Below, in pieces: positions 36,966-46,946 of a stretch of 64,000 nt of DNA. A program made the position numbers and the translations under genes. Origin of the DNA: Prochlorococcus sp. RS04 (GTDB lineage Bacteria; Cyanobacteriota; Cyanobacteriia; PCC-6307; Cyanobiaceae); assembly GCF_001989455.1 (NCBI RefSeq), contig NZ_CP018346.1, positions 248,001-312,000 on the forward strand. The letters are read 5' to 3'. Position 1 is the stretch's first letter. Each line of letters opens with the position of its first letter. Under the pieces are notes generated by a model. That model saw nothing but the letters and a program-made list of their open reading frames with translations, was not told the origin of the DNA and made no database searches.

Positions 36966-38882
36966 ATGCCAATAATTACCCTGCCTGATGGTTCAAAAAA
37001 GGTTTTCGAAAAATCTGTAACTATTCTAGAAATTGCCCAGAGTATAGGTGCTGGATTAGCTAAAGCAACAATTGCTGGAAAAGTAAATGATGTTCTTCTT
37101 GATGCAACAATTCCTATAAATAAAGATTCCAAAGTTATAATCATCACTTCAAAAGATAAAGAAGGTATTGAAATAATAAGACATTCTTTCGCTCATCTTA
37201 TTGGTCATGCAGTAAAACAAATTTACTCTGATATTAAAATGGCGATTGGGCCTGTAATTGAAGATGGTTTTTATTACGATATTTTCTCTGAATACAGATT
37301 TACTCCTGATGATTTAATAAAAATCGAAAATAGAATTAATAAATTAATAAAAACAAACTATGACGTTGAAATTTTACAAGTTTCTAAAGAAGAGGCAATT
37401 AAAACTTTTAAAGAAAGAGATGAGACTTTTAAATTAAGAATAATTGAAGAAATTCCTGGAGAAGGTCTCATCAATTTATACAAGCACGAAGAATACATCG
37501 ACATGTGTAGAGGGCCTCACGTGCCTAACACTAGACATTTGAGACACTTTAAATTACTTAAATTATCAGGTTCATATTGGAGAGGTAATAGTGAGAATGA
37601 ATCATTACAGAGAATATATGGAACTGCATGGGCAAAAGAAAAAGAACTCAAAGATTATTTAACAAGAATTGAAGAAGCGGAAAAAAGAGATCATAGAAAA
37701 CTTGGTAAAAAACATTCACTATTTCATATACAAGAAGAATCTCCAGGAATGATTTTTTGGCATCCAAACGGATGGACAATATACCAAGTACTGGAAAAGT
37801 ACATAAGAGAAATACTCAAAAAAAATGATTATTTAGAAATCAAAACCCCACAAGCTGTTGATAAATCTCTTTGGGAAAAATCCGGTCATTGGGAGAAATT
37901 TAGAGACGATATGTTCACTACTGCATCAGAAAATCGAACATATGCGATTAAACCAATGAATTGTCCATGCCATATTCAAGTATTTAATCAAGGTTTGAAA
38001 AGTTATAAAGATTTACCAATTCGTCTTGCTGAATTTGGTTCTTGTCACAGAAACGAGCCCTCAGGCGCACTACATGGCTTAATGAGAGTAAGAAACTTTA
38101 CTCAAGATGATGCACACATATTCTGCACAGAAGAGCAAATTCAAGAAGAGGTATCTACTTTTATAGATCTTGTTTTCGAAGTTTATAAAACTTTTGGTTT
38201 TGATGAAATCATTATAAAATTATCAACACGTCCTGAAAAAAGGGTAGGTAGCGAAGATATTTGGGACAAATCAGAAGAGGCTCTTACCAAAGCGCTCGAT
38301 AATAAGAATCTAAAATGGGAACTACAACCTGGAGAAGGTGCTTTTTATGGTCCAAAAATAGAATTCTCGTTAAGAGATTGTCTTAATAGAGTTTGGCAAT
38401 GCGGCACTATTCAGGTTGATTTCTCAATGCCTATTAGATTGGATGCAACTTATGTAGATATAGACAATGAAAAAAGAAATCCAGTTATGCTGCATAGAGC
38501 AATTTTAGGATCCTTTGAAAGATTTATAGGAATCTTAATTGAACAATATGAGGCAAAATTCCCAATTTGGCTTGCGCCTTATCAAATAATTTTATTAAGC
38601 ATTACTGATAGAAATATTGAAAAATGTTTAAAGTTTAATGAATTAATAAATAATAATGGTTATCGATCAAAAGTTGATATTAGGAATGAAAAAATAGGAT
38701 ATAAAATACGAGAGGCAACTCTCGACAGAGTTCCTTTAATTGCAGTTATTGGTGATAAAGAGGAGGAAATTGATTCAGTCGCCTTAAGAGCTTTGAATGG
38801 AAAAAATTTAGGAATTTTCAATTTACCAAATCTTTTCAAATTAATGGATGAGTTAATAGAAAAAAAAGGGAGAACGGAATAA
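36966..38882 (+). CDS. thrS: Threonyl-tRNA synthetase
   Basis: Class II synthetase for Thr. 638 residues with an N-terminal TGS domain ([14 protein letters not shown]), the editing domain with [11 protein letters not shown] and the CRGPHVPNT zinc-like motif, then the catalytic core: motif 2 region [20 protein letters not shown], the zinc Cys in MNCPCHIQ, and motif 3 [17 protein letters not shown]. The C-terminal anticodon-binding domain starts near 535 ([10 protein letters not shown]). It is full length, and the glk gene starts 10 bp later. Confidence 0.97.
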   Translation: MPIITLPDGSKKVFEKSVTILEIAQSIGAGLAKATIAGKVNDVLLDATIPINKDSKVIIITSKDKEGIEIIRHSFAHLIGHAVKQIYSDIKMAIGPVIEDGFYYDIFSEYRFTPDDLIKIENRINKLIKTNYDVEILQVSKEEAIKTFKERDETFKLRIIEEIPGEGLINLYKHEEYIDMCRGPHVPNTRHLRHFKLLKLSGSYWRGNSENESLQRIYGTAWAKEKELKDYLTRIEEAEKRDHRKLGKKHSLFHIQEESPGMIFWHPNGWTIYQVLEKYIREILKKNDYLEIKTPQAVDKSLWEKSGHWEKFRDDMFTTASENRTYAIKPMNCPCHIQVFNQGLKSYKDLPIRLAEFGSCHRNEPSGALHGLMRVRNFTQDDAHIFCTEEQIQEEVSTFIDLVFEVYKTFGFDEIIIKLSTRPEKRVGSEDIWDKSEEALTKALDNKNLKWELQPGEGAFYGPKIEFSLRDCLNRVWQCGTIQVDFSMPIRLDATYVDIDNEKRNPVMLHRAILGSFERFIGILIEQYEAKFPIWLAPYQIILLSITDRNIEKCLKFNELINNNGYRSKVDIRNEKIGYKIREATLDRVPLIAVIGDKEEEIDSVALRALNGKNLGIFNLPNLFKLMDELIEKKGRTE

Positions 38883-38892
38883 TTTCTCATAT

Positions 38893-39930
38893 ATGAATTT
38901 TCTCGCTTGTGATTTAGGAGGTACAAAGGTTCTATTAGGAATATTCGAAAGAGTAATAAATGATGATTCACCTAAATTGTTATTCAAGAAGAAATATATA
39001 TCTTCTGATTGGGATTCTTTTGAACTAATCCTAGAAGATTTTCTCAAAAATGAATGCAAAAATATTACTCATCCTTCTTCTGCATGTTTCGCTGTAGCTG
39101 GTCCTTTATATAACAACAACGCAAAAATCATGAATTTGTCATGGAATATTTCAGGAAATAAATTAAAAAATAAATTTAAATTTGAACAATGCGAGCTAAT
39201 AAATGATTTTGGAGTACAAATTTATGGAATTCCTTTCTTAAAAAAAAATCAATATTCAACTATCCAGAATGGATCACAATCTGAAGGTACTAACAATGAC
39301 TTGCATGCCATTGTTGGAGCCGGGACTGGCTTAGGGATTGCAAGAGGTCTAATATCAGGAAAAAAAGTAAAAGTTTTAGCCAGCGAAGGGGGACACGTTG
39401 AATACTCTCCAAAGTCAGAATTAGAGTGGAACTTAAAGACTTGGCTCAAAAATTCTTTAAATATTGAGAGGATATCTTGTGAAAGGATTGTTAGCGGCAC
39501 AGGTTTATCAAGAATTGCTGAATGGAGACTAAGCAAATCTGATGCCAAAAACCATCCTCTACAAAAATTTTTAAGAGAAATTAAAATTTCTGATAGTTTG
39601 AGAAAAGAGCTGCCCGAAAAAATTTGCAATCTCTCTAAAGAAGGAGATCAGCTAATGATTGAAGTTGAAAGGATTTGGTTAGGCGCTTATGCATCTTTAT
39701 TGGGCGATATTGCTCTTCAAGAATTGTGTTTTGGAGGGTTATGGATTTCTGGAGGAACTGCACCAAAACATTTCAAAAACTTTAAATCAGATTTATTTAT
39801 GAAACATTTTTTCGACAAGGGAAGATTAAAAGATATTCTTAGAACAATACCTCTGAAAGTAATTTTAGATGAAGAGTTTGGACTGTTTAGTGCAGCCTGC
39901 AGAGCAAAAATGCTTTTAAATACTAACTAA
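38893..39930 (+). CDS. glk: Glucokinase
   Basis: Phosphorylates glucose with ATP, feeding glucose or glycogen breakdown sugar into metabolism. 345 residues of the bacterial Glk (ROK-unrelated) family. ATP phosphate motifs are ACDLGGTKVLLGIFE at 5-19 and AIVGAGTGLGIARG near 138-151. The sugar-contact region is EGGHVEYSPKSELEWNL, and a late Gly-rich motif ICFGGLWISGG-like stretch (LCFGGLWISGGTAP) precedes the C-terminus. It lies between thrS and thrB with gaps of 10 and 5 bp. Confidence 0.9.
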   Translation: MNFLACDLGGTKVLLGIFERVINDDSPKLLFKKKYISSDWDSFELILEDFLKNECKNITHPSSACFAVAGPLYNNNAKIMNLSWNISGNKLKNKFKFEQCELINDFGVQIYGIPFLKKNQYSTIQNGSQSEGTNNDLHAIVGAGTGLGIARGLISGKKVKVLASEGGHVEYSPKSELEWNLKTWLKNSLNIERISCERIVSGTGLSRIAEWRLSKSDAKNHPLQKFLREIKISDSLRKELPEKICNLSKEGDQLMIEVERIWLGAYASLLGDIALQELCFGGLWISGGTAPKHFKNFKSDLFMKHFFDKGRLKDILRTIPLKVILDEEFGLFSAACRAKMLLNTN

Positions 39931-39935
39931 AAAAA

Positions 39936-40883
39936 ATGTCTATTCCTGAAGTAGGAAAAAAAATAAGAGTAACAGTGCCTTCCACAACTGCTAATTTAGG
40001 TCCTGGATTTGATTGTCTTGGAGCAGCATTAGATTTATATAATGAGTTTATTTTTACAAGAATCGAAGGTGGTGGAGATAGATTTGATTTAATAATGGAA
40101 AGTACAGATGGTAATCATTTAAGAGGAGGACCTGAAAACTTAGTTTTTAGAGCAGCTCAGAAAGTATGGGAGTGCGCAAATATGGATCCATTTGCACTTG
40201 AAGCAAGAGTTAAGTTAGCAGTGCCGCCTGCACGCGGGCTTGGAAGTAGTGCTACAGCAATAGTTGCTGGATTAATCGGAGCAAATGCAATAATGAACTC
40301 TCCATTGCCCAAAGAAAAACTCCTTGAACTTGCCATTGACATAGAAGGTCATCCTGATAATGTAGTTCCCTCTCTTCTGGGTGGACTTTGCTTGACAGCC
40401 AGGTCTTCTTCTCAAAGATGGAGAATCATTAGATGTGATTGGCACGATTCAATTAAAGCTGTTGTAGCAATACCTGCAATTCGTCTAAGCACAAGTGAAG
40501 CAAGAAAGGTAATGCCCAAAAATGTACCCATATCTGATGCAGTTACAAATATGGGGGCACTTACTTTGTTACTAAACGGCTTAAAAGCAGGTAATGCGGA
40601 ACTTATAAAAGAGGGAATGTTTGATAAGTTACATGAACCCTACAGATGGAAACTTATTAAGGGTGGATTAGAAGTTAAAGATGCCGCACTAAATGCAGGC
40701 GCTCTAGGATGTGCAATTAGTGGGGCTGGGCCAAGTATCTTAGCTTTGTGCAAAAAAGAAAATGGTAAAAACGTCAGTCAAGCTATGGTAAAAGCATGGG
40801 AGAAGTCAGGTGTAGCTAGCAGAGCACCATTCTTAAACGTTCAAACAAAGGGCAGCCAATTTAGCACTATCTCTGGTAAGTAG
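39936..40883 (+). CDS. thrB: Homoserine kinase
   Basis: GHMP-family kinase making O-phosphohomoserine for threonine. 315 residues. The N-terminal VPSTTANLGPGFDCLGAALD (11-30) is typical; the GHMP ATP loop is PPARGLGSSATAIVAGLIGA near 91-110, and the C-terminal motif is GCAISGAGPSILAL. Base composition is a little less AT-rich than its neighbours. It ends the tight run trpS-thrS-glk-thrB; a 79 bp gap follows before ndhD. Confidence 0.96.
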   Translation: MSIPEVGKKIRVTVPSTTANLGPGFDCLGAALDLYNEFIFTRIEGGGDRFDLIMESTDGNHLRGGPENLVFRAAQKVWECANMDPFALEARVKLAVPPARGLGSSATAIVAGLIGANAIMNSPLPKEKLLELAIDIEGHPDNVVPSLLGGLCLTARSSSQRWRIIRCDWHDSIKAVVAIPAIRLSTSEARKVMPKNVPISDAVTNMGALTLLLNGLKAGNAELIKEGMFDKLHEPYRWKLIKGGLEVKDAALNAGALGCAISGAGPSILALCKKENGKNVSQAMVKAWEKSGVASRAPFLNVQTKGSQFSTISGK

Positions 40884-40962
40884 TTTTACTTAGGCATTTT
40901 TAATGTTATAGTCTCAAGCTAGTACAACTTCAACTAGAATAAAAAAATTATTCATTACATAA

Positions 40963-42504
40963 ATGAATTTAGAATCTTTTCCTTGGCTATCATCTATTGT
41001 TTTACTGCCTTTAATTGGTGCATTAATAATGCCTTTCTTGAGTTCAAAAGAAGGAGAAGATAATTCGCTACCCAGAAATATCTCATTAAGTTTTTTATTT
41101 ATAGATTTTTTATTAATAATCGGCGTCCTTTTTCAAAAATTCAATACTTCAGATAGCTCTTTACAACTGGTAGAGAGAGCTTCTTGGTTACCAGCAATAG
41201 GCTTAGAGTGGTCTCTTGGAGTAGATGGTTTATCTGCTCCTTTAGTAGCTCTAAGTGGGTTAATTACATTTTTATCAGCTGCGGCTAGTTGGAAAATTAA
41301 AAAAAAATCTAATCTATATTTTGCTCTTTTATTAGTACAGGCATCAGCACAGGCACTAGTTTTCCTTTCTCAAGATTTCTTATTGTTTTTCTTGGCATGG
41401 GAACTTGAATTAGTTCCCGTGTATCTTCTTATTGCGATTTGGGGAGGGAAAAAGAAATTATATGCCGCAACTAAATTCATTCTTTATACAGCTTTAGCTT
41501 CTTTATTAATCCTCATAAGTGGATTAGCACTTGCTCTAAGTGGGGATACCTTTACTTTAAATATCACCGATTTAACCAATAAACATGTAACGGGCAGCCT
41601 AGCTTTATTATCTTATTTAGGATTTTTAATTGGTTTTGGAGTAAAACTTCCTATCTTTCCATTACATACTTGGTTACCCGATGCACATGGAGAGGCTAAT
41701 GCTCCTGTTTCAATGTTACTAGCTGGAATACTCTTAAAAATGGGAGGTTATGCTCTCTTAAGATTCAATGTTCAAATACTCCCTGAAGTACATCTTCAAA
41801 TTGCACCTGCGTTAATTATTCTTGGAATCATTAATATAATTTACGGAGCTCTAAATGCATTCGCACAAGATAACGTCAAAAGGAGAATTGCATGTAGCTC
41901 TGTGAGTCATATGGGTTTTGTTCTTTTAGGGATTGGAGCAGTAGATGCTCTAGGTATTAGCGGAGCAATGCTACAAATGATCAGTCACGGACTTATAGCT
42001 GCAGCTATGTTCTTTGTTACGGGCTCTTTCTATGAGAGAACAAATACTCTTTCTATCCCAAATATGGGCGGCTTAGCAAAGGTCTTGCCAATAACTTTTG
42101 CTTTTTTCTTAGCAAGCTCACTAGCCTCTCTAGCACTACCTGGCATGAGCGGTTTTATAAGTGAAATAACTGTATTTTTAGGTATCACAAGTCAAGAAGG
42201 CTTCAGCTCTATCTTTAGATCGATCACTATTCTTATTGCAGCTATAGGTTTAGTTCTTACACCAATATATCTACTATCGATGTGTAGAAGAGTATTTTTT
42301 GGCCCTAGAATTCCTGCACTAGCTTCAGTAAAAGAGATGAATGGTCGAGAGTTGACAATTGGTTTCAGCTTATTGTTGCCTACTTTGGTGATAGGTTTTT
42401 GGCCAAAAATTGCGATAAATTTATACGAATCTTCAACCAATGCTCTCAGTCAGCAGCTTACTCTAGCTAAATTAGTTGGATTAATCCCAACTTTAGTTAA
42501 TTAA
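40963..42504 (+). CDS. ndhD: NAD(P)H-quinone oxidoreductase subunit 4 (NdhD)
   Basis: Antiporter-like proton-pumping subunit of the thylakoid NDH-1 complex used in cyclic electron flow and respiration. 513 residues and about 14 membrane helices. Family motifs include [20 protein letters not shown], the helix-5 Glu in [21 protein letters not shown], the Lys in [19 protein letters not shown], and [16 protein letters not shown]. These fit NdhD rather than NdhF or NdhB. Which NdhD paralogue (respiratory or CO2-uptake form) is not decided by sequence here; the respiratory D1 type is likely because marine picocyanobacteria have few copies. Confidence 0.92.
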   Translation: MNLESFPWLSSIVLLPLIGALIMPFLSSKEGEDNSLPRNISLSFLFIDFLLIIGVLFQKFNTSDSSLQLVERASWLPAIGLEWSLGVDGLSAPLVALSGLITFLSAAASWKIKKKSNLYFALLLVQASAQALVFLSQDFLLFFLAWELELVPVYLLIAIWGGKKKLYAATKFILYTALASLLILISGLALALSGDTFTLNITDLTNKHVTGSLALLSYLGFLIGFGVKLPIFPLHTWLPDAHGEANAPVSMLLAGILLKMGGYALLRFNVQILPEVHLQIAPALIILGIINIIYGALNAFAQDNVKRRIACSSVSHMGFVLLGIGAVDALGISGAMLQMISHGLIAAAMFFVTGSFYERTNTLSIPNMGGLAKVLPITFAFFLASSLASLALPGMSGFISEITVFLGITSQEGFSSIFRSITILIAAIGLVLTPIYLLSMCRRVFFGPRIPALASVKEMNGRELTIGFSLLLPTLVIGFWPKIAINLYESSTNALSQQLTLAKLVGLIPTLVN

Positions 42505-42517
42505 ATTACTTTAATAA

Positions 42518-44605
42518 ATGGATACCTCAATTTTTAAATATGGAGAATTACCAGAATTTAAAAAATTTACTCCCGAAAGCATAAGTAAACAATTCCCATT
42601 AGTACTAGAAAAGATAGCTGAAGATTTTAAAAACATAGAAAAAAATTTATCTAATTATTTACTTCAAAATGACTTAAATTGGGATAAGGTAATAAATCCC
42701 TTGAATGAAGTAAATGAAATTCTTAGATGGAGTTGGGGAGTAATAAGTCACCTAAATGCAGTAAATAATTCTGAAAGTATAAGAGACATTTATTCAAAAT
42801 TTCTTCCTGAGATTATTAGCTTGAGTAATAAATTCGGACAAAGTAAAGTAATTTACAATTCTTTAGTCAAGCTTAAAGAGACAAATAACTTTGATCAAAT
42901 TAAAAACAGAATTTTGGATAAAGAAATTCTTGAGATGCAACATAGAGGAATTTCACTACAAAAGGATGATCAAGAAGAATTCAACAAAATTTCAGAAAAG
43001 CTTGGAAAGCTATCAACAGACTTCAGCAATAATGTTCTCGATGCGACTAATAAATGGTTTTTAATATTAAATAAGAAATCTGAAGTCGATGGCCTTCCTG
43101 AACGAGTACTTGAATTAATGGCAATTTCTGCACACAATCACTTAAAAAAAGATGAAGAAGTCGATATCAAAAATGGTCCTTGGAAATTAAGTCTAGACAT
43201 ACCAACATATACTTCATTTATGACATATGCCACAGAACGTAATCTTAGAGAGAAACTATATAAGTCATTCGTTGGTAGGGCATCTAAAGGAGAAAATAAT
43301 AATTCTCAAATCATTGAAGAGATATTATCTCTTAGAACTAAACAGGCTAATCTACTCGGTTATAAAAGTTGGGCAGAACTAAGTTTATCAACAAAAATGG
43401 CGAAAGATATTAAAAATGTTGAAAACCTTTTAGAAGAATTGAGAGCACCCGCATTCAAAACCGCAAAAATAGAATTAGAAATGCTCGATAAGTTTTCTAA
43501 AGCTAATGGGTTTCCTGAATCACAGAATATCGAGCCATGGGATATTAGTTATTGGTCAGAACTTCTTAGAAAGGAAAAGCTCAATTTGGATCAAGAGTCC
43601 TTGAGACCTTGGTTCCCACTAAATGATGTTTTGAAAGGTTTATTTAAATTAAGTGAAAAGCTTTTTGAAATTAAAGTTGTTGAGGCAACTGATGAGGCGC
43701 CTCTTTGGAATGATGACGTTTTATTTTTTAATATCCTCAATAAAGAAGATAAGAAAATAGCATCCTTTTACCTCGATCCATATTCGAGACCTGAATCAAA
43801 GAGAGGAGGGGCTTGGATGGATGAATGTTTGAATAAAAACAATATTGGTAAAAAGACCCTTCCTGTAGCTTATCTCGTTTGTAATCAGACTCCACCATCA
43901 AAAGACAAACCGAGTTTGATGAGTTTTGAAGAAGTTCAGACTTTGTTCCATGAATTTGGTCATGGTCTTCAACACATGCTTACCACTGTAAATCTTCCTC
44001 AAGCAGCTGGTATCAATAATGTTGAATGGGATGCAGTCGAACTTCCAAGTCAATTTATGGAAAACTGGTGTTTCCACAAAAACACACTTTTGAATATTGC
44101 TAAACACTATAAAACGGGAGAAAAATTATCCGATGAAAATTTTGAGAAGCTCCTAAAGAATAGAACTTTCAATTGTGGAATGGCGACTCTTAGACAACTA
44201 CATTTCGCAATAACAGACCTCAGATTACACAGTAGTATTGATAAAAACGAAGGTAAAACTGCAGATGAAATAAGAAGAGAAATTGCAAAACAAACTACTG
44301 TTATCGAACCAATTCAAGAAGATCAATTTCTCTGTTGTTTTAGTCATATATTTGCAGGAGGATATTCTGCAGGATATTACTCATATAAATGGGCTGAAGT
44401 TCTAAGTGCTGATGCATTTTCAATGTTTGAGGAGGCTGATTTAGAAAACTCTGAAGATTTAAAATTAATAGGAAAGAAATTTAAAGATACAATACTAAGT
44501 CTGGGTGGAAGCTTACCTCCACTAGACATATTTAAATTATTTAGAGGAAGAGAACCACAAACAGATTCTTTAATAAGACACTTGGGTCTATCTGGAGCTA
44601 CATAA
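42518..44605 (+). CDS. prlC: M3-family oligopeptidase (oligopeptidase A-like)
   Basis: Cytosolic zinc metallopeptidase that degrades short peptides such as cleaved signal peptides. 695 residues. The zinc-binding helix HEFGHGLQHML near 475-485 carries both His ligands and the catalytic Glu; the third ligand Glu is in NNVEWDAVELPSQFMENW. ASFYLDPYSRPESKRGGAW precedes the active site, and SHIFAGGYSAGYYSYKWAEV provides the substrate Tyr/His residues. It starts 13 bp after ndhD and converges on a lipase-like gene with an 8 bp overlap. Confidence 0.93.
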   Translation: MDTSIFKYGELPEFKKFTPESISKQFPLVLEKIAEDFKNIEKNLSNYLLQNDLNWDKVINPLNEVNEILRWSWGVISHLNAVNNSESIRDIYSKFLPEIISLSNKFGQSKVIYNSLVKLKETNNFDQIKNRILDKEILEMQHRGISLQKDDQEEFNKISEKLGKLSTDFSNNVLDATNKWFLILNKKSEVDGLPERVLELMAISAHNHLKKDEEVDIKNGPWKLSLDIPTYTSFMTYATERNLREKLYKSFVGRASKGENNNSQIIEEILSLRTKQANLLGYKSWAELSLSTKMAKDIKNVENLLEELRAPAFKTAKIELEMLDKFSKANGFPESQNIEPWDISYWSELLRKEKLNLDQESLRPWFPLNDVLKGLFKLSEKLFEIKVVEATDEAPLWNDDVLFFNILNKEDKKIASFYLDPYSRPESKRGGAWMDECLNKNNIGKKTLPVAYLVCNQTPPSKDKPSLMSFEEVQTLFHEFGHGLQHMLTTVNLPQAAGINNVEWDAVELPSQFMENWCFHKNTLLNIAKHYKTGEKLSDENFEKLLKNRTFNCGMATLRQLHFAITDLRLHSSIDKNEGKTADEIRREIAKQTTVIEPIQEDQFLCCFSHIFAGGYSAGYYSYKWAEVLSADAFSMFEEADLENSEDLKLIGKKFKDTILSLGGSLPPLDIFKLFRGREPQTDSLIRHLGLSGAT

Positions 44606-45209
44606 TAATTTCATCGATTATTTTGCCTACGACTGATTTATTTCTTACCAGATTTCTATGTTTATATACTTTTACTGATATTTTCTTTCCAAAATTTAAA
44701 TTTGTCCACCAGCCAGGGAAAACCATCAAATCCCAATAAGTAAAGAAATTTATACACTCAATATCATTAAGAAAAACATCATTACTCGCGAGTCCTCTCA
44801 AAAACTTACTGTTTATTTTCATTTCTGATATTCCTTTAAAAGGGTATTTAGGTATAAATTGCGCCATCAAAGTTCCTTTATGAGGGGAACCTATAGATAT
44901 TAATCTTCTTGTTCTTTTATATCCATTAAATTTTTGAAGCCAGTGCCTACCAATTATTCCTCCCATAGAAAATCCCAAAATATCTATTTCTTTCTCAAAA
45001 CCGTATTTCTCTAAAATTAATTCGTTTAATTTATTAGTCAAATCAAGAATTGAAGTCATTCCATATGAATGCTCAAGAGTTGGGGCAAAATATTCAATAC
45101 CAATATTATCAAGTTGTAGGGTAATAGAAGAAAAAATACTTGAAGTATTCCAAAGACCATGAATCAATATGATAGGATTTCTTTTTTTCAATACTTTAAT
45201 TATTTTCAA
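44598..45209 (-). CDS. Lipase/esterase-like alpha/beta hydrolase
   Basis: 203 residues from a TTG start. The oxyanion region is ILIHGLWNTSSIF, the nucleophile elbow is LGFSMGGIIGRHW with the Ser in GFSMG, and SIGSPHKGTLMAQF follows, a motif common in lipases and in plastid/cyanobacterial acyl-lipid esterases. The C-terminus is short, and the catalytic Asp/His are not obvious beyond YWDLMVFPGWW and VYKHRNLV. Substrate is unknown. It overlaps folB by 14 bp. Confidence 0.72.
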   Translation of the reverse strand: MKIIKVLKKRNPIILIHGLWNTSSIFSSITLQLDNIGIEYFAPTLEHSYGMTSILDLTNKLNELILEKYGFEKEIDILGFSMGGIIGRHWLQKFNGYKRTRRLISIGSPHKGTLMAQFIPKYPFKGISEMKINSKFLRGLASNDVFLNDIECINFFTYWDLMVFPGWWTNLNFGKKISVKVYKHRNLVRNKSVVGKIIDEIIM

Positions 45210-45558
45210 GAATTCTTACTACTGACACCTTTCCATCGAAACCTGTTATTGGAGGATTGCATTTTGTCAAAATAATTTTAATTTTAGAAAGCTTAAATTC
45301 CTGATCAATGATTTCTAGAATTTCTTTGGAATATTTTTCAATTGTATAACAATATATTTTCTTTGATTGATCTTTTAAAATTTGAACTAATTTTGAATAA
45401 TCAACTGTTTTTTTAATATCATCATTTACTGTACATTTTTCAAAATCAGTCCACAAAAAAATATCTAAAATAAATAGTTGTCCTAATTCCCTTTCTTCAT
45501 CGAGCACGCCAACCCTAGACCAAAGTTTAATATTTTCAATTTTTAAAAAAGTTTCCAT
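45196..45558 (-). CDS. folB: Dihydroneopterin aldolase
   Basis: Folate-pathway enzyme that cleaves dihydroneopterin to 6-hydroxymethyl-dihydropterin and glycolaldehyde. 120 residues, usual length. It starts with the family pattern LKIENIKLWSRVGVLDEERE followed by LGQLFILDIFLW; the conserved DYSKLVQILKD and the C-terminal KIKIILTKCNPPITGFDGKV are visible. It overlaps the lipase-like gene by 14 bp and lies 11 bp after proA, on the same transcript. Confidence 0.9.
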   Translation of the reverse strand: METFLKIENIKLWSRVGVLDEERELGQLFILDIFLWTDFEKCTVNDDIKKTVDYSKLVQILKDQSKKIYCYTIEKYSKEILEIIDQEFKLSKIKIILTKCNPPITGFDGKVSVVRILENN

Positions 45559-45569
45559 CTTTAAGAGTT

Positions 45570-46880
45570 TTAAAGATCTTTATGTGTGTAGATAGCCTTT
45601 CCTGATGAAAAATCATCAACTATATTCCCATCACCTTTTAGGAAATATTTATAAGTTACCAAACCTTCTAGACCTACAGGTCCCCTTGGTGGAAGAGTTT
45701 GAGTAGATATACCAACTTCAGCGCCAAATCCATATCTAAACCCATCTGCGAACCTAGTAGAGCAATTATGAAAAACACCTGCACTATCAATTACATTCAT
45801 AAATTTATTGGCAGTATTTGGATTTTCAGTAATTATTCCATCTGTATGTTTTGAACTATATTTTTGAATATGTGTGATTGCCTCCTCAAGATCATCAACA
45901 ATTTTAATCGATAGAATTAAATCCAAATATTCAGTTCCCCAATCTTCTAGGCTAGCCTCATACTTTAACCCTAATTCAACTGATCTCTTATCTCCGATTA
46001 ATTTAACATCATTAGAATTAAAAAGTGGGATGGCCTTTTCTAAAAAAGCTGGGGCGATATCTTTATGGACTAATAAAGTTTCGATAGCATTACATGCTGC
46101 CGGATATTGTATTTTGCTGTCCAAAGCAACTGATAAAGCCATCTCTATGTTTGCCTCAATATCTATGAACAAGTGACAAATTCCATCAGCATGTCCTAGC
46201 ACAGGGATTTTCGTATTCTCCTGAATAAATTTAACTAATTCATTACTTCCTCTTGGAATTATTAAATTAATATATTTCTCAAGATTTAACATCGCCATGC
46301 TATCTTTTCTGCTTGTTAGTAAACATATTGCATTTTTATCAAGACCTGATTCATTCAAACCTTCTTGTAATGCTTTCACTATTGAAGTATTTGTTAAATT
46401 GGCTTCACTACCTCCCTTTAACATTACTCCATTTCCCGATCTTATTGCTAAAGAACTAATCTGCATTACTGCATCTGGCCTTGATTCAAAAATAACTCCT
46501 AAGACTCCAATTGGCACAGTTTTTCTTTCTAAGATCAATCCGTTTGCAAGCTCTCTTTTTATTTGAACTTGATTAACAGGATCAGCCAAATCGCCAACTT
46601 TTCTTACCCCTTCAATTCCTGAATTTAGTTTTGATTTTGATAACTTTAATCTAGAAAGTAAAGCCCCAGAAATACCCTTTTTTTCTGCATTTAAATAATC
46701 CTCATTATTAGCTTCTAATATTTCTTTAGAATTTTTTTCTAGATAATCAGCCATAAAATTTAAGGCTTTAATTCGATTTTTATTTTCAGTCTGACTTATT
46801 TTTATTGATGCCAAACGAACTTTCTCAGCTTTTTCTAAAAGATCATTACCTGGTTGGGGAACTTCAAAGATATTAGCCAT
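45570..46880 (-). CDS. proA: Gamma-glutamyl phosphate reductase
   Basis: NADPH-dependent reduction of gamma-glutamyl phosphate in proline synthesis. 436 residues. VPIGVLGVIFESRPDAVMQI near 120-140 is the family's cofactor region, LLTSRKDSMAMLNLEKYINL follows, the catalytic Cys lies in YPAACNAIETLLVHK, and the C-terminus has HNCSTRFADGFRYGFGAEVG. It heads a minus-strand run proA-folB-lipase. Confidence 0.96.
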   Translation of the reverse strand: MANIFEVPQPGNDLLEKAEKVRLASIKISQTENKNRIKALNFMADYLEKNSKEILEANNEDYLNAEKKGISGALLSRLKLSKSKLNSGIEGVRKVGDLADPVNQVQIKRELANGLILERKTVPIGVLGVIFESRPDAVMQISSLAIRSGNGVMLKGGSEANLTNTSIVKALQEGLNESGLDKNAICLLTSRKDSMAMLNLEKYINLIIPRGSNELVKFIQENTKIPVLGHADGICHLFIDIEANIEMALSVALDSKIQYPAACNAIETLLVHKDIAPAFLEKAIPLFNSNDVKLIGDKRSVELGLKYEASLEDWGTEYLDLILSIKIVDDLEEAITHIQKYSSKHTDGIITENPNTANKFMNVIDSAGVFHNCSTRFADGFRYGFGAEVGISTQTLPPRGPVGLEGLVTYKYFLKGDGNIVDDFSSGKAIYTHKDL

Positions 46881-46946
46881 AATATTTTTTAGTTAATCTA
46901 ATAATAATTCAAATTAACGATTCTTTAAAGTAAATTTCTTTCTGAA

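Noticed and set aside
39249-39629. 126-codon minus-strand frame inside glk
   Set aside because: Fully antisense to glucokinase with no recognisable domain; gene density and the conserved motifs on the plus strand explain it.
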